The notes beneath the pieces are model-generated. The model was given only the letters and a program-made list of their open reading frames with translations, was not told the origin of the DNA and did not search any database. Source: JBOGJG01 sp050747825 (lineage in GTDB: Bacteria > Acidobacteriota > UBA6911 > RPQK01 > JBOGJG01). Taken from it: a stretch of 24,492 nt of DNA. Position numbers and translations under genes: made by a program. This document shows positions 15,191-22,491 of the stretch, piece after piece. Positions within the stretch are counted from its first letter, which is position 1; each line of letters starts with the position of its first letter. Location of the stretch: positions 1 through 24,492 of the forward strand of contig JBOGJG010000117.1 in assembly GCA_050747825.1 (NCBI GenBank), written 5' to 3'.

Positions 15191-16881
15191 CAGATTCTCC
15201 TTGGTTGACTGATTACCTCAGGGGCCGCTTGCCCGGGGGACGCTTGCTGGCGCGCGCGGCTCGGTTGACTGCCCACGTCAGGGACAGTGTCCGAGCCGCG
15301 ACCACGCGGAGGGTAACCGGGGAGCGGCCCCTGTCCCGACTGCGGCAAATCGCCGTTTGCAACTCCATACTGCTGCTTCCTCAGCTTGGCAAAATTACGG
15401 CGCCAGGTCGCAATTTCGGCCCGGCCCAGCAACTGAATCAGAGCGCGCCTGGGCCAGGATACTCCGCCGGCCCGCTGGTTGTCCCAGTACAGCCGCGGCA
15501 CCCATTTGAAGTTGATTTCGTAACAGGTCGTATACAGCTCCAGGTGATCCCGGCGCATCTCAGGCAGCGTGAAAGTCCGCCCTCGCATGGGATGCTCCAG
15601 CAGGACCGGCTCGTGGAAGATCGGAAAGACCACGGCCCGCTGCTTTCCCAGGTAGCGCACCAGGTCGAGCGTCCGCCGTACGTCATCCGGCGTTTCCCCG
15701 GGAAGCCCCAGAATGACGCTGAACACGGGGAAAAAGCCGTTGCGGATCATGCGCTCGGCCGCTTCCTTCACCATCTCTTCCCAGTCTTCGGGTTTAAAAG
15801 GGGCCATTTTGCCCTTGCCGTTGGCGTGGACCAGGTGCCCATTGGCGCTCTCGATGCCCATGTTGACCCAGAGGTAATCCGTCCGCTTTTCCCACGCCAG
15901 CAGCTCTCGGACTGTCCTCAACTGCTCGTCGCTGAGCTGAAGCACGGATGAGATGTTGGCGTGGTCGATCTGCATGAAGCTGAGCCCCTTGACCTGTCTC
16001 ATGGCGACCAGCAGCTCGTGGAGCTTCTCAAAATTGGTGCGCATCCCCGCACCCCCGTAGCGGAAAAAATCCTCGCTGCCGCTGACCACGGAATGCCGGC
16101 CCTCGGCCACGTTTGTTTCCAGGTCCGACAGAATCGTATCGACGGGCACGTGTCCCATCTTCTTGAAAGCCAGGGTGCAGAATTGGCAGGCTTTCCCGCA
16201 GCCGCGCGACTGCTCGATTACTCCCAGCGTGGAGGCGCCCCGCAGCGGCTGGATGCTTTCCACAGCGGTGTGTCTCTCGCTGGCGTGAGGCGGGAGCTCC
16301 CGGCCGTTGACCGCATCCATGAAGAGTTGCGGCCCGGCGTTTTCGAAGTATCCTTCGAAAACCGTATCGATGCCGTGTCTTTCAATTTCGGCGGGATTCT
16401 GCACCCATTGCCAGGCTCCGGCTCCTCCTGCGATCACCCGGAAGGGAGACTTGGCCTTGGCTTGCCGGATCGTCTCCATGAGGCGGTCCATCCACAGGCG
16501 GGTGTACAGCTCTCCGCGCCAGAAATTGGTGGTTGTGGTATTGGTCATCCCCTTGCCCAGGGGGTCGCTGGAACTCACGCCCACGGCTTTCACCCAGGGA
16601 CCCAGCAGCTGCGGAAGGACCTCCGGGGTGGTACACACAACGTCATTACTGTCCAGAGGTGTATTGGCGATGAGCGCGGATTCCAGGCGGCGCAAGCCCA
16701 GCGGCGCCTCGCGGGCGCGACCTTCGTCGTCCACCGGAGTGCGGGGGGAAACCAGGTGGCGCATGGCCCACTCAGGGACCTGCGTGGTCTGCATCGTGGC
16801 AAAGATGCCTTCGAATAGGACTTTATAGTCCGCGCTCAAGGTCCTTTCAGCGACCAATACGACGGCAGGTCTCAGGCTCAC
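15190..16881 (-). CDS. B12-type radical SAM enzyme
   Basis: This 563-residue protein carries the radical SAM cluster motif as CGKACQFC (Cys228, 232, 235, CxxxCxxC). The N-terminal 200 residues have a Rossmann-like layout (VKAVGVSSSDPLGKGM, FRVIAGGAGAW) typical of cobalamin-binding radical SAM proteins, though the DxHxxG cobalamin motif is not evident. SVILGLPGETPDDV is the usual family LPGET segment. Such enzymes methylate unreactive carbons or rearrange substrates; here an isoprenoid or lipid substrate is inferred from the context. The start is GTG, overlapping the ferredoxin stop by four bases (GTGA). The last 60 or so residues are Pro/Gly/Gln/Arg-rich and coincide with dispersed repeats at 15224-15345. 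Confidence 0.83.
   Translation of the reverse strand: MSLRPAVVLVAERTLSADYKVLFEGIFATMQTTQVPEWAMRHLVSPRTPVDDEGRAREAPLGLRRLESALIANTPLDSNDVVCTTPEVLPQLLGPWVKAVGVSSSDPLGKGMTNTTTTNFWRGELYTRLWMDRLMETIRQAKAKSPFRVIAGGAGAWQWVQNPAEIERHGIDTVFEGYFENAGPQLFMDAVNGRELPPHASERHTAVESIQPLRGASTLGVIEQSRGCGKACQFCTLAFKKMGHVPVDTILSDLETNVAEGRHSVVSGSEDFFRYGGAGMRTNFEKLHELLVAMRQVKGLSFMQIDHANISSVLQLSDEQLRTVRELLAWEKRTDYLWVNMGIESANGHLVHANGKGKMAPFKPEDWEEMVKEAAERMIRNGFFPVFSVILGLPGETPDDVRRTLDLVRYLGKQRAVVFPIFHEPVLLEHPMRGRTFTLPEMRRDHLELYTTCYEINFKWVPRLYWDNQRAGGVSWPRRALIQLLGRAEIATWRRNFAKLRKQQYGVANGDLPQSGQGPLPGYPPRGRGSDTVPDVGSQPSRARQQASPGQAAPEVISQPRRI
15255..15300. repeat. Inverted repeat in the radical SAM C-terminal tail
   Basis: CGCGGCTCGG (15255-15264) and CCGAGCCGCG (15291-15300) are perfect 10 bp inverted arms with 26 bases between them. 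The hairpin lies inside the coding tail of the radical SAM gene, about 60 bp before its stop codon. Confidence 0.75.
15311..15340 (-). repeat. GC-rich dispersed repeat, copy 1
   Basis: Read on the minus strand, this contains GGGGCCGCTCCCCGG flanked by GGGACA and TTACC. The same 15-mer with similar flanks occurs at 21491-21517. It lies in the low-complexity tail of the radical SAM gene. Confidence 0.6.
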
Positions 16882-17714
16882 TCATCACGCTCCCCGGCTC
16901 CTGCCTGTGCCAGGACCTGCGCTGCCCTGCTCTCGATGTCCTCCAGGTCGGGAAGAGACATCAGGACGTCCTCGGAGATATCTCCAGCGGCTTTCAGAGC
17001 TTTCAGGCAGCGGCGCCGCTCTCGCAGGGCTCGGCTTTCGTCTCTTTCCTTTGAGAAGCGCGATTTTGCCTTTTCGCTTCGCTCCCTCAGTGTGGCGTAA
17101 ATGTCCCCGCCCAGGAGCGCCGAAATATCGACCTTCATCTTTTCGCGGTTCACATCCGCGTCGCTGACCAGGTCGCCATTGATGGGACCGGAGCGGTACT
17201 TTGGAAAAAGGATGGCCACTTCGGGACAGACACGGGAGCAGGCCGGGCAGTCGGTCTTGCACTTGTTGTGATTCCGGACTTCGATCTTCTTGTGGGCCGA
17301 GAGGCCGTAGACGTCGAACAGGCAAAAGGTCAGGCACTGCAGGCAGTTGGTGCAGCGGTCATAGTCGATGACCGGAAACCAAGGCTTCCAGGATTGCCGG
17401 CGGGAAAGGTCCAGGTCATCTTCAGCCTTCTCGACTGTCTCCACAATCTGTTCGATCGTCAATCCTTCGATGTCTCGAAACAACACCGGGACATCGGCGT
17501 CCGCCTGGCCCGGCAGATCCTCGCGATCGAAGCAGCCCAGGACCAGGAGAGGGTTGTCGTCGGCAGGGGCCACTTTGCCGACTCCCGTTGTCCGGCTGAC
17601 GGCGTAGCCCTTCTCGATCAAGCCCTTGAGAATGGCGAAGCGGCCGCTTTCCGGCAAAGGCCTGCTGTCGGAACCTTCGTACATGACGATTCGCAGCGTG
17701 GCGGAATCAGGCAT
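16878..17714 (-). CDS. Two-cluster [4Fe-4S] ferredoxin-domain protein
   Basis: This 278-residue protein has an N-terminal alpha/beta region of about 110 residues without a recognised motif, then two iron-sulfur motifs: CTNCLQCLTFC (Cys121, 124, 127, 131) and CKTDCPACSRVC (Cys152, 156, 159, 163), followed by Pro. The second is slightly stretched (CxxxCxxCxxxC). The C-terminal third is charged and helical (RSEKAKSRFSKERDESRALR). It is probably an electron donor for the neighbouring radical SAM enzyme. The ATG at 17714 is chosen over one 36 bp upstream because it overlaps the preceding stop by eight bases in the manner of the whole block and avoids a basic N-terminal extension. Confidence 0.82.
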   Translation of the reverse strand: MPDSATLRIVMYEGSDSRPLPESGRFAILKGLIEKGYAVSRTTGVGKVAPADDNPLLVLGCFDREDLPGQADADVPVLFRDIEGLTIEQIVETVEKAEDDLDLSRRQSWKPWFPVIDYDRCTNCLQCLTFCLFDVYGLSAHKKIEVRNHNKCKTDCPACSRVCPEVAILFPKYRSGPINGDLVSDADVNREKMKVDISALLGGDIYATLRERSEKAKSRFSKERDESRALRERRRCLKALKAAGDISEDVLMSLPDLEDIESRAAQVLAQAGAGERDE

Positions 17715-18078
17715 TGTCACTTCCCTCTTTATCCTCACCCTCTGGGGCATCTCCTTCGAGCAGGTCGCTGATCACCTGTTCTGCCGAGTCCACGCGCATG
17801 TTTAGAATGTGAACGCCTTCTTCAGGCAGGGGAGCGGCGGCGGCGGAGAACAGCCAGCGGACCGCCCGGGGATAGCAAGCCGCAATCTTGACGGCTCCTC
17901 CCTGGGCGATGCGCTTCAGAGAGGCATCCTTTCGAGCCGACATCTCGCACAGATCGGCCACGGCCTCAAACGAGCAGTTCGAGGCGGACAGTTTCTTCAG
18001 AACGGCTTCCTTCACTTCTTCAGGCACCACCCGGGCGTAGGCGCAGTGGCAGTAAAGGATGCGGCCGTTCTTCTTCAA
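17707..18078 (-). CDS. Small CxC cysteine protein of unknown function
   Basis: This 123-residue protein begins with a TTG start; GGAGGAG lies a few bases upstream and the codon overlaps the G3E stop by four bases (TTGA). Conserved-looking features are ILYCHCAYARVVPEEVK (Cys10, Cys12), Cys35, DLCEMSARKD (Cys44) and IAACYPRAVRWLF (Cys68). The CHC start recalls the N-terminus of some heterodisulfide reductase-related proteins, but I cannot assign a family. A role in binding an iron-sulfur cluster, or in thiol or sulfur transfer with the adjacent ferredoxin, is an inference. The acidic C-terminal tail looks disordered. Confidence 0.75.
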   Translation of the reverse strand: MKKNGRILYCHCAYARVVPEEVKEAVLKKLSASNCSFEAVADLCEMSARKDASLKRIAQGGAVKIAACYPRAVRWLFSAAAAPLPEEGVHILNMRVDSAEQVISDLLEGDAPEGEDKEGSDNA

Positions 18079-19205
18079 ACCGCTCCTCCAGGAGTCGCCA
18101 GGCGATAAGTCGGGACGGGTCTGGCCGGTCGAAAGTGTTCCAGGTGACTGACACGGGCGCTGAGTCCGCTGAAATTTCTCGCGCACTGCTCGAGAGCCTT
18201 CTTCAGGGCCGCCTGGAGCTCATCCGGAGAGCCTTCCGCCCGCAGGTTGACGATCAGCTGGCCCCGGGCCAGCGGCTCCGTGAGCGATTGGGAGAGTTCA
18301 GGGATGTAGTCGTTGCGGACCAGGTTGATGGTGGCTATTTCCCCGCTGCCATGAAGAGAAGCAAGCGTCATCTTCAAATGCGCGATCTCCGCGGCATCGA
18401 GTTCTTCCCCCAGGTCGCGTATCAACTCGGAGAGCAGCCGGTTTCCATTGAAGTCGCGCTGGGAATCGAGTTCCACCGTACAGTTGAGCCATCCCAGAGC
18501 GGCTTCTCCTTCGGCGTAGGCGTCATAGTCCAGGTGCATGGCCTGCGTGCTGCGCTGCTCGCTTTGGGTCATCCGTTCAAACCACGATTCCAGTCCAGTC
18601 GCCTGCCGGGCGGAAACGACAAAGATGGAGGCCTGCGCGAACTCGGCCTGCAGGGCGCCGCGCAGACGCTCGAGACGTTCAGCTTCCACGATGTCGGATT
18701 TATTGACGACGATCAGGTCGGCCTCCTCCAGTTGCTTTCGATACACGTACGTCACCCGGCTGGAAAAGTTTCGCCCCGGCTCCAGCCCCAGAACGCGCAG
18801 AGCGCGCACGGGGTCCACTAGGACGCTCAAAGGGGCGATCGTGTAATCGTCGCCGTAAAGGCGGCGCAGGGGATAGCTGACGGAGGCGACCAGATCGGTG
18901 CAGCTTCCCACGGGTTCAGCCACGAACACGTCCGGCCTCTCCTCAATCGAGAGTCGCTCGGCAGCTTCCATCAGAGAGCTGAAGCGGCAGCAGAAGCAGC
19001 CTCCGGCGATTTCTTCCACGCGCAGACCGCGGGAATGAAAAAAGGCCGTATCGACTAGCCGCTCACCCTGGTCGTTGGTAATCAGCCCGGCCGTCAGGCC
19101 CTGGAGCTTGAGGTAGTAGGCCAGTTGCAGGATGGAAGTGGATTTCCCCGCTCCCAGGAATCCCCCCACCATGATGTATCGAGCTTTCTTCGAGGCGACT
19201 GTCAA
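18075..19205 (-). CDS. CobW/YjiA-type G3E GTPase
   Basis: This 376-residue GTPase has the Walker A loop GGFLGAGKST (14-23), the metal-binding GCFCC motif of the CobW group (Cys70, 72, 73) and the guanine-specificity motif NKSD (168-171). Family members deliver or insert metals such as zinc, cobalt or nickel into partner proteins. In this block the client could be the putative cobalamin radical SAM enzyme or another metal protein. The start is TTG, overlapping the upstream H-protein stop by four bases (TTGA); no better ATG exists before the P-loop. The C-terminal 200 residues lack an obvious His-rich metal tail. Confidence 0.87.
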   Translation of the reverse strand: MTVASKKARYIMVGGFLGAGKSTSILQLAYYLKLQGLTAGLITNDQGERLVDTAFFHSRGLRVEEIAGGCFCCRFSSLMEAAERLSIEERPDVFVAEPVGSCTDLVASVSYPLRRLYGDDYTIAPLSVLVDPVRALRVLGLEPGRNFSSRVTYVYRKQLEEADLIVVNKSDIVEAERLERLRGALQAEFAQASIFVVSARQATGLESWFERMTQSEQRSTQAMHLDYDAYAEGEAALGWLNCTVELDSQRDFNGNRLLSELIRDLGEELDAAEIAHLKMTLASLHGSGEIATINLVRNDYIPELSQSLTEPLARGQLIVNLRAEGSPDELQAALKKALEQCARNFSGLSARVSHLEHFRPARPVPTYRLATPGGAV

Positions 19206-19660
19206 TCTTCCTTCCCCCGAATCCTGTCTATCGTTTCGTCCAGGACTTCAACATAGCCGTGCACGTCAACGGCATTCGGCTCAGGCGTGCCCCGAACTTC
19301 ATAAAGCCATCCTTTGCCGTAGGGGTCAGTGTGCAATAGTCTGATCTTTTCATCCAGGTTCGGATTGCCACGCTGAAACTGACCGTCCACGACGCAAAAC
19401 AAATCGCTGGCAGCTTTGAAACCTTCAACCCAGCCGATCACCTGTCCGACCTGAACGGCTTTGCCCGGCTCGACTTCAAAGCCATGTTCCACCATCTCAC
19501 CGAGCATCCGGGTGGCAAATTTTGTCATGCCCACCTGCCACAGATTAGGTTCCTGCTCACTCATCCAAAAATGTCCGCTGGTGTAGAGGCGACCTGCCGG
19601 AAGCCGCGTCGAAAAACGCGCGCGCTTATAACGGACCTGCTCGTGAGGACCAGAACTCAA
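19202..19660 (-). CDS. GcvH-like lipoyl carrier protein
   Basis: This 152-residue protein resembles the H protein of the glycine cleavage system. The lipoyl-lysine region reads IGWVEGFKAASDLFCVVDG, with Lys82 where GcvH has its lipoylated lysine, but with GF in place of the usual SV before it. The N-terminus (YKRARFSTRLP, LYTSGHFWM) differs from GcvH, which suggests a separate subfamily. No glycine decarboxylase or aminomethyltransferase gene is in the window. It heads the minus-strand block and overlaps the G3E gene by four bases. It may carry a lipoyl-bound intermediate or act as a sulfur carrier, as lipoate-binding proteins do in sulfur-oxidising pathways; neither role is proven. Confidence 0.8.
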   Translation of the reverse strand: MSSGPHEQVRYKRARFSTRLPAGRLYTSGHFWMSEQEPNLWQVGMTKFATRMLGEMVEHGFEVEPGKAVQVGQVIGWVEGFKAASDLFCVVDGQFQRGNPNLDEKIRLLHTDPYGKGWLYEVRGTPEPNAVDVHGYVEVLDETIDRIRGKED

Positions 19661-19702
19661 TGAAGCTCATGTCTACCACCTCCACCCGGTGTTGTCAAAC
19701 AT

Positions 19703-19739
19703 CCCAATTCGTGTGATTCGTGTGATTCGTTGGCCTCAC
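19703..19739 (+). repeat. ATTCGTG-type dispersed repeat upstream of the desulfurase gene
   Basis: This contains ATTCGTGTGATTCGTGTGAT followed by TCGTTGGCCTCA, ten-base units in tandem, nearly identical to the reverse complement of 4408-4444. It lies in the 98 bp between the divergent H-protein and cysteine desulfurase genes and ends 19 bases before the latter's ATG. Neither gene shows a strong ribosome-binding site or a convincing promoter here. Confidence 0.7.
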
Positions 19740-19758
19740 ACTTGTTAGAATCAGTCGT

Positions 19759-20913
19759 ATGCGCCGAGTCTACCTCGACCACCACTCCACGACTCCGCTG
19801 GATCCCCGAGTCCTGGAAGCCATGATCCCTTTCCTCACGGAGAAATTCGGGAACGCCTCCAGCCGAACCCACGCCTTCGGCCGTGAAGCCGAGGAAGGCG
19901 TGGAATGTGCCAGGGCGCAGGTCGCCTCTCTGCTTGGCGCCCAGCCCCGAGATATTGTTTTTACCAGCGGCGCCACCGAGTCCGACAATCTCGCCCTGCA
20001 AGGAGTGGCCTCCTTTTACCGCGACCGTGGAAACCACATTATCACCAGCCGCATCGAGCACCGCGCCGTCCTGGACACCTGCCGGGCACTGGAGAAGCAG
20101 GGATTCGAGGTCACGTCCCTGCCCGTCGATTCCTGCGGATCGGTAGACCCGGAGGCCGTGAGCCGCGCCCTCACCGCCAGGACCATCCTCATCAGCATCA
20201 TTTATGCCAGCCATGAAATCGGCACTGTTCAGGAGATCCAGGCTATCGGCAAAATCGCCAAGGAGCGGGAGATATTCTTTCACTGCGACGCTACGCAGGG
20301 GGCCGGGAAGGAACCGATCGATGTAGACGCGCTGGGCGTGGACCTACTCTCCCTCTCCGCCCACAAGATCTACGGTCCCAAGGGAATCGGGGCCCTTTAC
20401 GTGAGGCGCCGAAAGCCGCGCGTCCGCCTGGAGCCTCTGGTGCACGGAGGTGGCCAGGAACGCAACTTCCGCTCGGGCACTCTCAACGTGCCTGCCATCG
20501 CCGGGTTCGGCAAGGCCTGTGAGCTTGCCGGGGCCGAAATGGACGAGGAGCGCAGCCGGCTCGTCCGGCTGCGCGCTCTTCTGCACCAGCGTCTCAGCCG
20601 GCTGGAAGGCGTGGGCTTGAATGGCCATCCGGAGCGGCGGCTGGCGGGAAATCTCAACCTGAGTTTCGCCGATGTCGAAGCGCGGGCGCTGCTTCGCGCC
20701 CTGGGGAACGAGATCGCGCTCTCGCCGGGCGCCGCCTGCACTTCCGCCGTCCCGGAGCCCTCCTACGTGCTGCGCGCCATTGGACTGCCGCTCGAGCTGA
20801 CGCTGTCCTCGGTCCGCTTCGGGCTGGGTAGGTTCAACACGGAAGAGGAAGTCAGGTGGGCGGCCGACCGCGTTGCGGAGACAGTGGAGGAGCTGCGATC
20901 GCGCCCCTTTTAG
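19759..20913 (+). CDS. IscS/NifS-type cysteine desulfurase
   Basis: This 384-residue PLP enzyme removes sulfur from cysteine to form a persulfide for iron-sulfur clusters, lipoate or thiolated products. Motifs are YLDHHSTTPLDP at the N-terminus, TSGATESDNLAL, HCDATQ, the PLP lysine Lys203 in SAHKIYGPKG, RSGTLN, and the catalytic Cys327 in GAACTSAVPEPSYVL, which is close to the IscS loop. It is complete and close to family length (about 390-400). It is divergent from the iron-sulfur-rich block on the minus strand, so it may serve that block's clusters or lipoyl group. No scaffold protein such as IscU follows it. Confidence 0.92.
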   Translation: MRRVYLDHHSTTPLDPRVLEAMIPFLTEKFGNASSRTHAFGREAEEGVECARAQVASLLGAQPRDIVFTSGATESDNLALQGVASFYRDRGNHIITSRIEHRAVLDTCRALEKQGFEVTSLPVDSCGSVDPEAVSRALTARTILISIIYASHEIGTVQEIQAIGKIAKEREIFFHCDATQGAGKEPIDVDALGVDLLSLSAHKIYGPKGIGALYVRRRKPRVRLEPLVHGGGQERNFRSGTLNVPAIAGFGKACELAGAEMDEERSRLVRLRALLHQRLSRLEGVGLNGHPERRLAGNLNLSFADVEARALLRALGNEIALSPGAACTSAVPEPSYVLRAIGLPLELTLSSVRFGLGRFNTEEEVRWAADRVAETVEELRSRPF

Positions 20914-20972
20914 GCTGTAGGCTGTAGGCTAAAACATCCTCTTAGTCTTTCCTACAGCTCAACATTACAGCC
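20913..20972. terminator. Long hairpin between convergent genes, possible bidirectional terminator
   Basis: GGCTGTA (20913-20919) pairs with TACAGCC (20966-20972), and inside it GCTGTAGG (20921-20928) pairs with CCTACAGC (20951-20958). It begins at the stop codon of the desulfurase gene and ends 18 bp before the end of the convergent lipoprotein gene. There is no clean T-run, so terminator function is inferred from its position. Confidence 0.5.
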
Positions 20973-20989
20973 GCTGCCCGGCACACTTG

Positions 20990-21454
20990 CTATTCGTTGC
21001 TCTTCTCGATTCGACCGAACATCTGTCCCCCGTGATCGCCGCCGCTCCAGGTGCCTGCATACTCCCCACGGTAGATGAGCACCCGGGCGGTGAAGGTCCC
21101 CAGGCCGGGGAGAAAAACGTCGGTCAGGGTCAGGACGGGAGTATTTCCGGCCCACTTGACCTGCAGCGGGACGGGCAGCGTGATGTCCCGTTCCCCGTAC
21201 CGGATGCGGGCCCGAAAGAGCCAGAAGTCTCCGCCCAGGTGGTTGACACCTTCAATGGTGTAGCGCTCCTCGGACAATTTGCCTTCCCCGCTGGTGAAGT
21301 ATCCGACGAGAGTGGCGCCCGTCATGGTTTCTTCGAAGTCCTCCAAAAGCGCCTGTTTCTCCTCGGCATTCGGTTCCCCGGAGCCGCAGGCGCTGAGCAG
21401 GACGGTAAAGGCGGCAGACAGTAAGAAACAGATGGGTCGTTTCGTTGTCAGCAT
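20990..21454 (-). CDS. Lipoprotein of unknown function
   Basis: This 154-residue protein has a lipoprotein signal with lipobox LLSAC (MLTTKRPICFLLSAAFTVLL then SAC). The mature part is beta-rich, with YGERDITLPVPLQVKWAG, ADVFLPGLGTF-like segments and a C-terminal GTWSGGDHGGQMFGRI motif. I recall similar anonymous proteins in Planctomycetes, but no function is known to me. The ATG at 21454 is preferred over an upstream one because it gives a normal signal peptide. It is convergent with the desulfurase gene and monocistronic; a link with the block is unlikely. Confidence 0.72.
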   Translation of the reverse strand: MLTTKRPICFLLSAAFTVLLSACGSGEPNAEEKQALLEDFEETMTGATLVGYFTSGEGKLSEERYTIEGVNHLGGDFWLFRARIRYGERDITLPVPLQVKWAGNTPVLTLTDVFLPGLGTFTARVLIYRGEYAGTWSGGDHGGQMFGRIEKSNE

Positions 21455-21490
21455 GGCGTCCCCTGGTGCCCTCGATTGTAACACCTTACC

Positions 21491-21517
21491 GGGGACGGGG
21501 GCCGCTCCCCGGGTACC
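21491..21517 (+). repeat. GC-rich dispersed repeat, copy 2
   Basis: GGGGAC, one G, the 15-mer GGGGCCGCTCCCCGG and GTACC match the reverse complement of 15311-15340. It lies in the gap between the lipoprotein start and the end of vapC. Confidence 0.6.
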
Positions 21518-21520
21518 GAC

Positions 21521-21907
21521 TTACGCACCCGTGAGGCTCACGTGGAGACCTTCGATACGCTCGAAATGCTTGCGGTTTCGGGTCAGCAGAATGGCATTGC
21601 GCGCCAGGACGATTCCGGCGATCAGACTGTCTGCCATGCCGATTTCCTGCCCAGCTTTTTGAAGTTTCAGGCGAACACCGGCCCCGAGATCGGCGGCAGC
21701 CTCATCCAATGGGAGACTCAAAAGCACGTCCAAAAGTTGGCGGACGTTTCGCTCCTGACGAGCGCCCCTGGCTCCTGAAAGTAATTCAAAACGGGTGATT
21801 GCCGTAGTTGCGAGATCGCCTTTTTCGAGCTCGAAAGCAATGCGATCCGCGCCTGGATTGCGGTTCTGCAAAAAGTCGATCAGGACATCCGTGTCCGCTA
21901 CGATCAC
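21521..21907 (-). CDS. vapC: VapC-type PIN-domain toxin, second copy
   Basis: This 128-residue PIN-domain ribonuclease has acidic residues in ADTDVLIDFL (Asp5, Asp7), FELLSGA, GMADSLIAG and a C-terminal LLTRNRKHFERI segment typical of VapC. It is only distantly similar to the copy at 6266-6652, so it is not a recent duplicate. It overlaps its antitoxin gene by four bases (ATGA). It probably degrades RNA when released from VapB. Confidence 0.87.
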   Translation of the reverse strand: MIVADTDVLIDFLQNRNPGADRIAFELEKGDLATTAITRFELLSGARGARQERNVRQLLDVLLSLPLDEAAADLGAGVRLKLQKAGQEIGMADSLIAGIVLARNAILLTRNRKHFERIEGLHVSLTGA

Positions 21908-22143
21908 CGCCAGCTCTCCCGAATCTTGGAAGTTTCCTTTCGCAGCCCATCGGCCTCCTCATCGGAAAGACTCCCTCGAAGCGCCAAGGCCAGCCTGCGC
22001 TTTTCTTTTTCTTGCTTGCTTGTCTTGAGATAGAGTTCGACTGCCTCGGAAATGACTCCTGAGAAGCCTTTCTCGCCCCGGCGGGCGGCCAATTCCAGCA
22101 ACCTGGCCCGGTGCTCGTCCTTCAGCTCGATCGTTGTTCTCAT
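21904..22143 (-). CDS. vapB: VapB-type antitoxin, second copy
   Basis: This 79-residue ribbon-helix-helix protein begins MRTTIELKDEHRARLLELAA and contains GFSGVISEAVELYLKT, the usual DNA-binding region, followed by a charged C-terminal tail for toxin binding. The ATG at 22143 is chosen over one 21 bp upstream because MRTTIEL is the standard family start. It overlaps vapC by four bases. Autorepression at its promoter is expected from the family; no convincing operator was seen immediately upstream. Confidence 0.85.
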   Translation of the reverse strand: MRTTIELKDEHRARLLELAARRGEKGFSGVISEAVELYLKTSKQEKEKRRLALALRGSLSDEEADGLRKETSKIRESWR

Positions 22144-22229
22144 GTCCTCAATTATCATGCACATGCATGACCCTGGTCAACGATCCGATTCGACAAACGC
22201 GCGTGCCCAGACCCTGATGACCGACCATA

Positions 22230-22247
22230 TTGCTCAAATACGAGCAA
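22230..22247. promoter_or_regulatory. Operator-like inverted repeat with extended -10 element
   Basis: TTGCTC (22230-22235) and GAGCAA (22242-22247) are perfect six-base arms with a six-base spacer. Ten bases downstream, TGCTATATT (22254-22262) resembles an extended -10 element reading rightward. No intact gene follows, so this may be the surviving control region of a lost gene. Confidence 0.4.
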
Positions 22248-22353
22248 CATCCGTGCTATATTGAAGCCATCCAGAGTTCACATATGAACGCTTACCTTTT
22301 AAGTCGCCCGCAAGTGGCTGGGCCTGTTCGGAAGGGCGGGAGCCGCGTATCTA

Positions 22354-22491
22354 ATGAGCGAAACGGCAAGGAGTCGAACACTGGTGCCTGTAACCGCCGC
22401 TCTCGATCATCTGCTGCTGGGCGCAGCTGACCTGGAGCAGGGCATTGCCTGGGTCGAGCATCTGACGGGAGTCAAAGCCGCACCGCATTGA
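22354..22491 (+). pseudogene. Truncated VOC/glyoxalase-like gene
   Basis: A 45-codon frame from ATG at 22354 reads TAALDHLLLGAADLEQGIAW then VEHLTGV. This is the normal N-terminus of glyoxalase-like VOC proteins (LDHLLLGxxDLxxGIxWxexxTGV). The rest of the expected protein, roughly 150 or more residues, is absent; the frame stops at 22491 inside sequence belonging to a VCBS protein. The gene has therefore been cut by a deletion or rearrangement. Confidence 0.65.

Noticed and set aside
15961..16818. Open frame of 285 codons on the plus strand opposite the radical SAM gene
   Set aside because: No family features; it is explained by codon bias of the real gene on the minus strand.
19202..19660. 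A glycine cleavage operon
   Set aside because: Only an H-protein-like gene is present, with altered residues around the lysine and no P, T or L protein genes in the window.
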